Below are positions 62,792 through 64,000 of a stretch of 64,000 bases of DNA, in pieces (position 1 is the stretch's first letter; the number at the start of each line of letters is the position of its first letter). The translations under genes and the position numbers were made by a program. The stretch covers positions 248,001-312,000 of the forward strand of contig NZ_RBDY01000002.1 in the NCBI RefSeq assembly GCF_003626575.1, read 5' to 3'. The notes under the pieces were generated by a model. That model was given only the letters and a program-made list of their open reading frames with translations. It did no database searches and was not told the origin of the DNA. The DNA comes from Streptomyces radicis. GTDB lineage: Bacteria; Actinomycetota; Actinomycetes; Streptomycetales; Streptomycetaceae.

Positions 62792-63087
62792 CGCGGCGTC
62801 GGGCCCTCTCTCCTCGCCCTCTCCTCGGCCGTCTCCGTCGCTCTCTCTGTCGCCGATCCGACGACAGCCTGTCACGCTCCCGTGAAACCCGTACGCCATC
62901 GTGGAGTTCACGGGGGCGGTCGGCACCGCACTGCACGGCGGTGCCGACCGGCCCCGTCAACCGCACCGCTGGTGGCTGGGGACCGCACCGGCCCCCTAGG
63001 ATTCGTCTCCAGAAGGATTCACCGGCCACGCCCGCGCGGCGTAACGTGTGAACTCCCACCCAGCGACGAACCGCCACGAGGGGTCCC

Positions 63088-63912
63088 GTGACCGTGCACC
63101 CGAGCCTTCAGCCGTCCATCGATGCCTGGACCCACACCATCGAGGCGATATCCGAGCTCGTCTCCTCGCTGGTGGACGGCGAATGGAACCGCCCGACCGA
63201 GTGCCCGGGCTGGTCGATCAGGGACGTGGTCTCCCATGTGATCGGCGGCGAGTGCGAGGCACTCGGCGACCCGCGCCCGATCCACACCCTGCCCCGCGAC
63301 CTGTACCACGTCATCGACGAGACCACCCGCTACCTCGAGGTCCAGGTCGACGTCAGGCGCCACCACACCGGGCCCGAGATGACGAGCGAGCTCGAGTACA
63401 CGATCATCCGCCGCGCCCGCCAGCTGCGGAACGAGCGGCGCAAGCCCGAGGACAACGTCTCCCATCCGCTCTACGGGCAGCTGCCGTTGCACGCGTTCCT
63501 CGACACCCGCGTCTTCGACATCTGGACCCACGAGCAGGACATCCGCCGCGCGCTGCGCAAGCCGGGCGGCCTCGACAGCCCCGCCGCCCACGTGGCGCGC
63601 GACGTGCTGCTCAAGCGGCTGCCCAAGGTGATCGCCGAGGACGCGGGCGCGCCCAAGAAGTCGGCCGTGGTCTTCGACGTCGGCGGCCCGATCGAGTTCC
63701 TGAGGACCGTCCGCGTCGACGAGAACGGCAACGGCACGGTGGACAGCAGCCCTTCGCTCGGCCCGATCGTGACCTTCACCATGGACTGGGAGACGTTCAC
63801 ACGGCTGGCCGCGGGGCGCGCGAAGGCCCGGCGGATCGGTGACAAGGTCAAGATCGAGGGCGACGCCGCGCTGGCCGAGCGGATCCTCGCCAGCTTCACC
63901 CCCGCGCACTGA
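63088..63912 (+). CDS. Maleylpyruvate isomerase family, mycothiol-dependent
   Basis: A 274-residue protein with the DinB-like MDMPI N-terminal domain: WNRPTECPGWSIRDVVSHVIGGECEAL is the family's hallmark, then RRRKPEDNVSHPLYGQLPLHAFLDTRVFDIWTHEQDIRRAL with two metal-ligand histidines. The C-terminal MDMPI_C/SCP2-like half is present (VTFTMDWETFTRLAAGRAKARR). The true isomerase uses mycothiol to convert maleylpyruvate to fumarylpyruvate, but many family members have other unknown substrates. GTG 63088 has GAGGGG nine bases upstream. Confidence 0.85.
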   Translation: MTVHPSLQPSIDAWTHTIEAISELVSSLVDGEWNRPTECPGWSIRDVVSHVIGGECEALGDPRPIHTLPRDLYHVIDETTRYLEVQVDVRRHHTGPEMTSELEYTIIRRARQLRNERRKPEDNVSHPLYGQLPLHAFLDTRVFDIWTHEQDIRRALRKPGGLDSPAAHVARDVLLKRLPKVIAEDAGAPKKSAVVFDVGGPIEFLRTVRVDENGNGTVDSSPSLGPIVTFTMDWETFTRLAAGRAKARRIGDKVKIEGDAALAERILASFTPAH

Positions 63913-64000
63913 GCGCGCCGGCCGGACGCGCGGGGCCCGCACCCCCGGCCGGTCGCCGGTCAAGCCCTGTCGTCGGTCGGCGTCGTCAGTCGGCCAGCGG
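63913..64000. other. Tail of window
   Basis: The last 88 bases hold no full gene. GTCAGTCGG near 63986 could be the stop region of a minus-strand gene that extends beyond the window. Confidence 0.4.

Overview
The window is very GC-rich actinobacterial DNA, most likely from Streptomyces or a close relative. The evidence is G/C at most third codon positions, frequent GTG and TTG starts, XRE (DUF5753)/DUF397 gene pairs, a mycothiol-type maleylpyruvate isomerase, large SpoIIE-type phosphatases and a LigB-like ATP-dependent DNA ligase. Genes lie on both strands in short operons. No rRNA, tRNA, CRISPR array, intact transposase or phage gene was recognised.

Layout. 1-12 kb: a truncated polysialyltransferase-like gene, a repeat island, a PrmC-related methyltransferase overlapping an acyltransferase, SanA-like and TauE-like membrane proteins, a lipoprotein, DNA ligase, an L,D-transpeptidase lipoprotein, a ketopantoate-reductase-like enzyme, a small HTH-like protein and an FAD oxidase. 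12-22 kb: a very large LacI-sensor/pseudo-kinase/AraC regulator behind a secreted pectate lyase, then DUF2277, GNAT, a DinB/WYL pair, a VWA protein, and a TetR gene behind a tiny secreted peptide. 22-34 kb: a PCMT-like methyltransferase coupled to a 31-residue CxxCxGxG protein, a DUF885 protein, a large AAA ATPase, a second repeat island, a two-component system, a DrrAB-type ABC exporter and an FMN reductase. 34-48 kb is the accessory part. It holds a short acidic peptide with a JmjC oxygenase, an aldo/keto reductase and a kinase-fold protein, which is a candidate peptide-modification locus. It continues with MazG, a three-gene coupled operon, an XRE regulator with two DUF397 genes, an ATP-grasp/methyltransferase RiPP module whose precursor gene is a remnant, an AAA ATPase, a phosphotransferase, a PucR-like regulator and a truncated SDR. 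48-64 kb returns to ordinary chromosome: a kinase-like protein, copA with CsoR-type operators, TerB, aspS, a SpoIIE phosphatase, pirin, SseB, acyl-CoA dehydrogenase, M18 aminopeptidase and maleylpyruvate isomerase.

Two themes stand out. First, four repeat-rich non-coding islands (about 430-790 bp) each sit between convergent genes, and each is built from a different short repeat; the remaining convergent pairs overlap or are 120 bp or less apart. Second, the 40.8-45.0 kb segment is a mosaic of direct and inverted repeats, a long imperfect hairpin and gene fragments around the ATP-grasp module, which suggests repeated insertion and deletion.

The best candidates for something undescribed are the peptide/JmjC/AKR/kinase group at 34.6-37.7 kb, the regulator at 12.5-15.7 kb that has lost all its phosphorelay residues, and the decayed-precursor ATP-grasp module. 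All functions come from reading motifs by eye; no database search was run.
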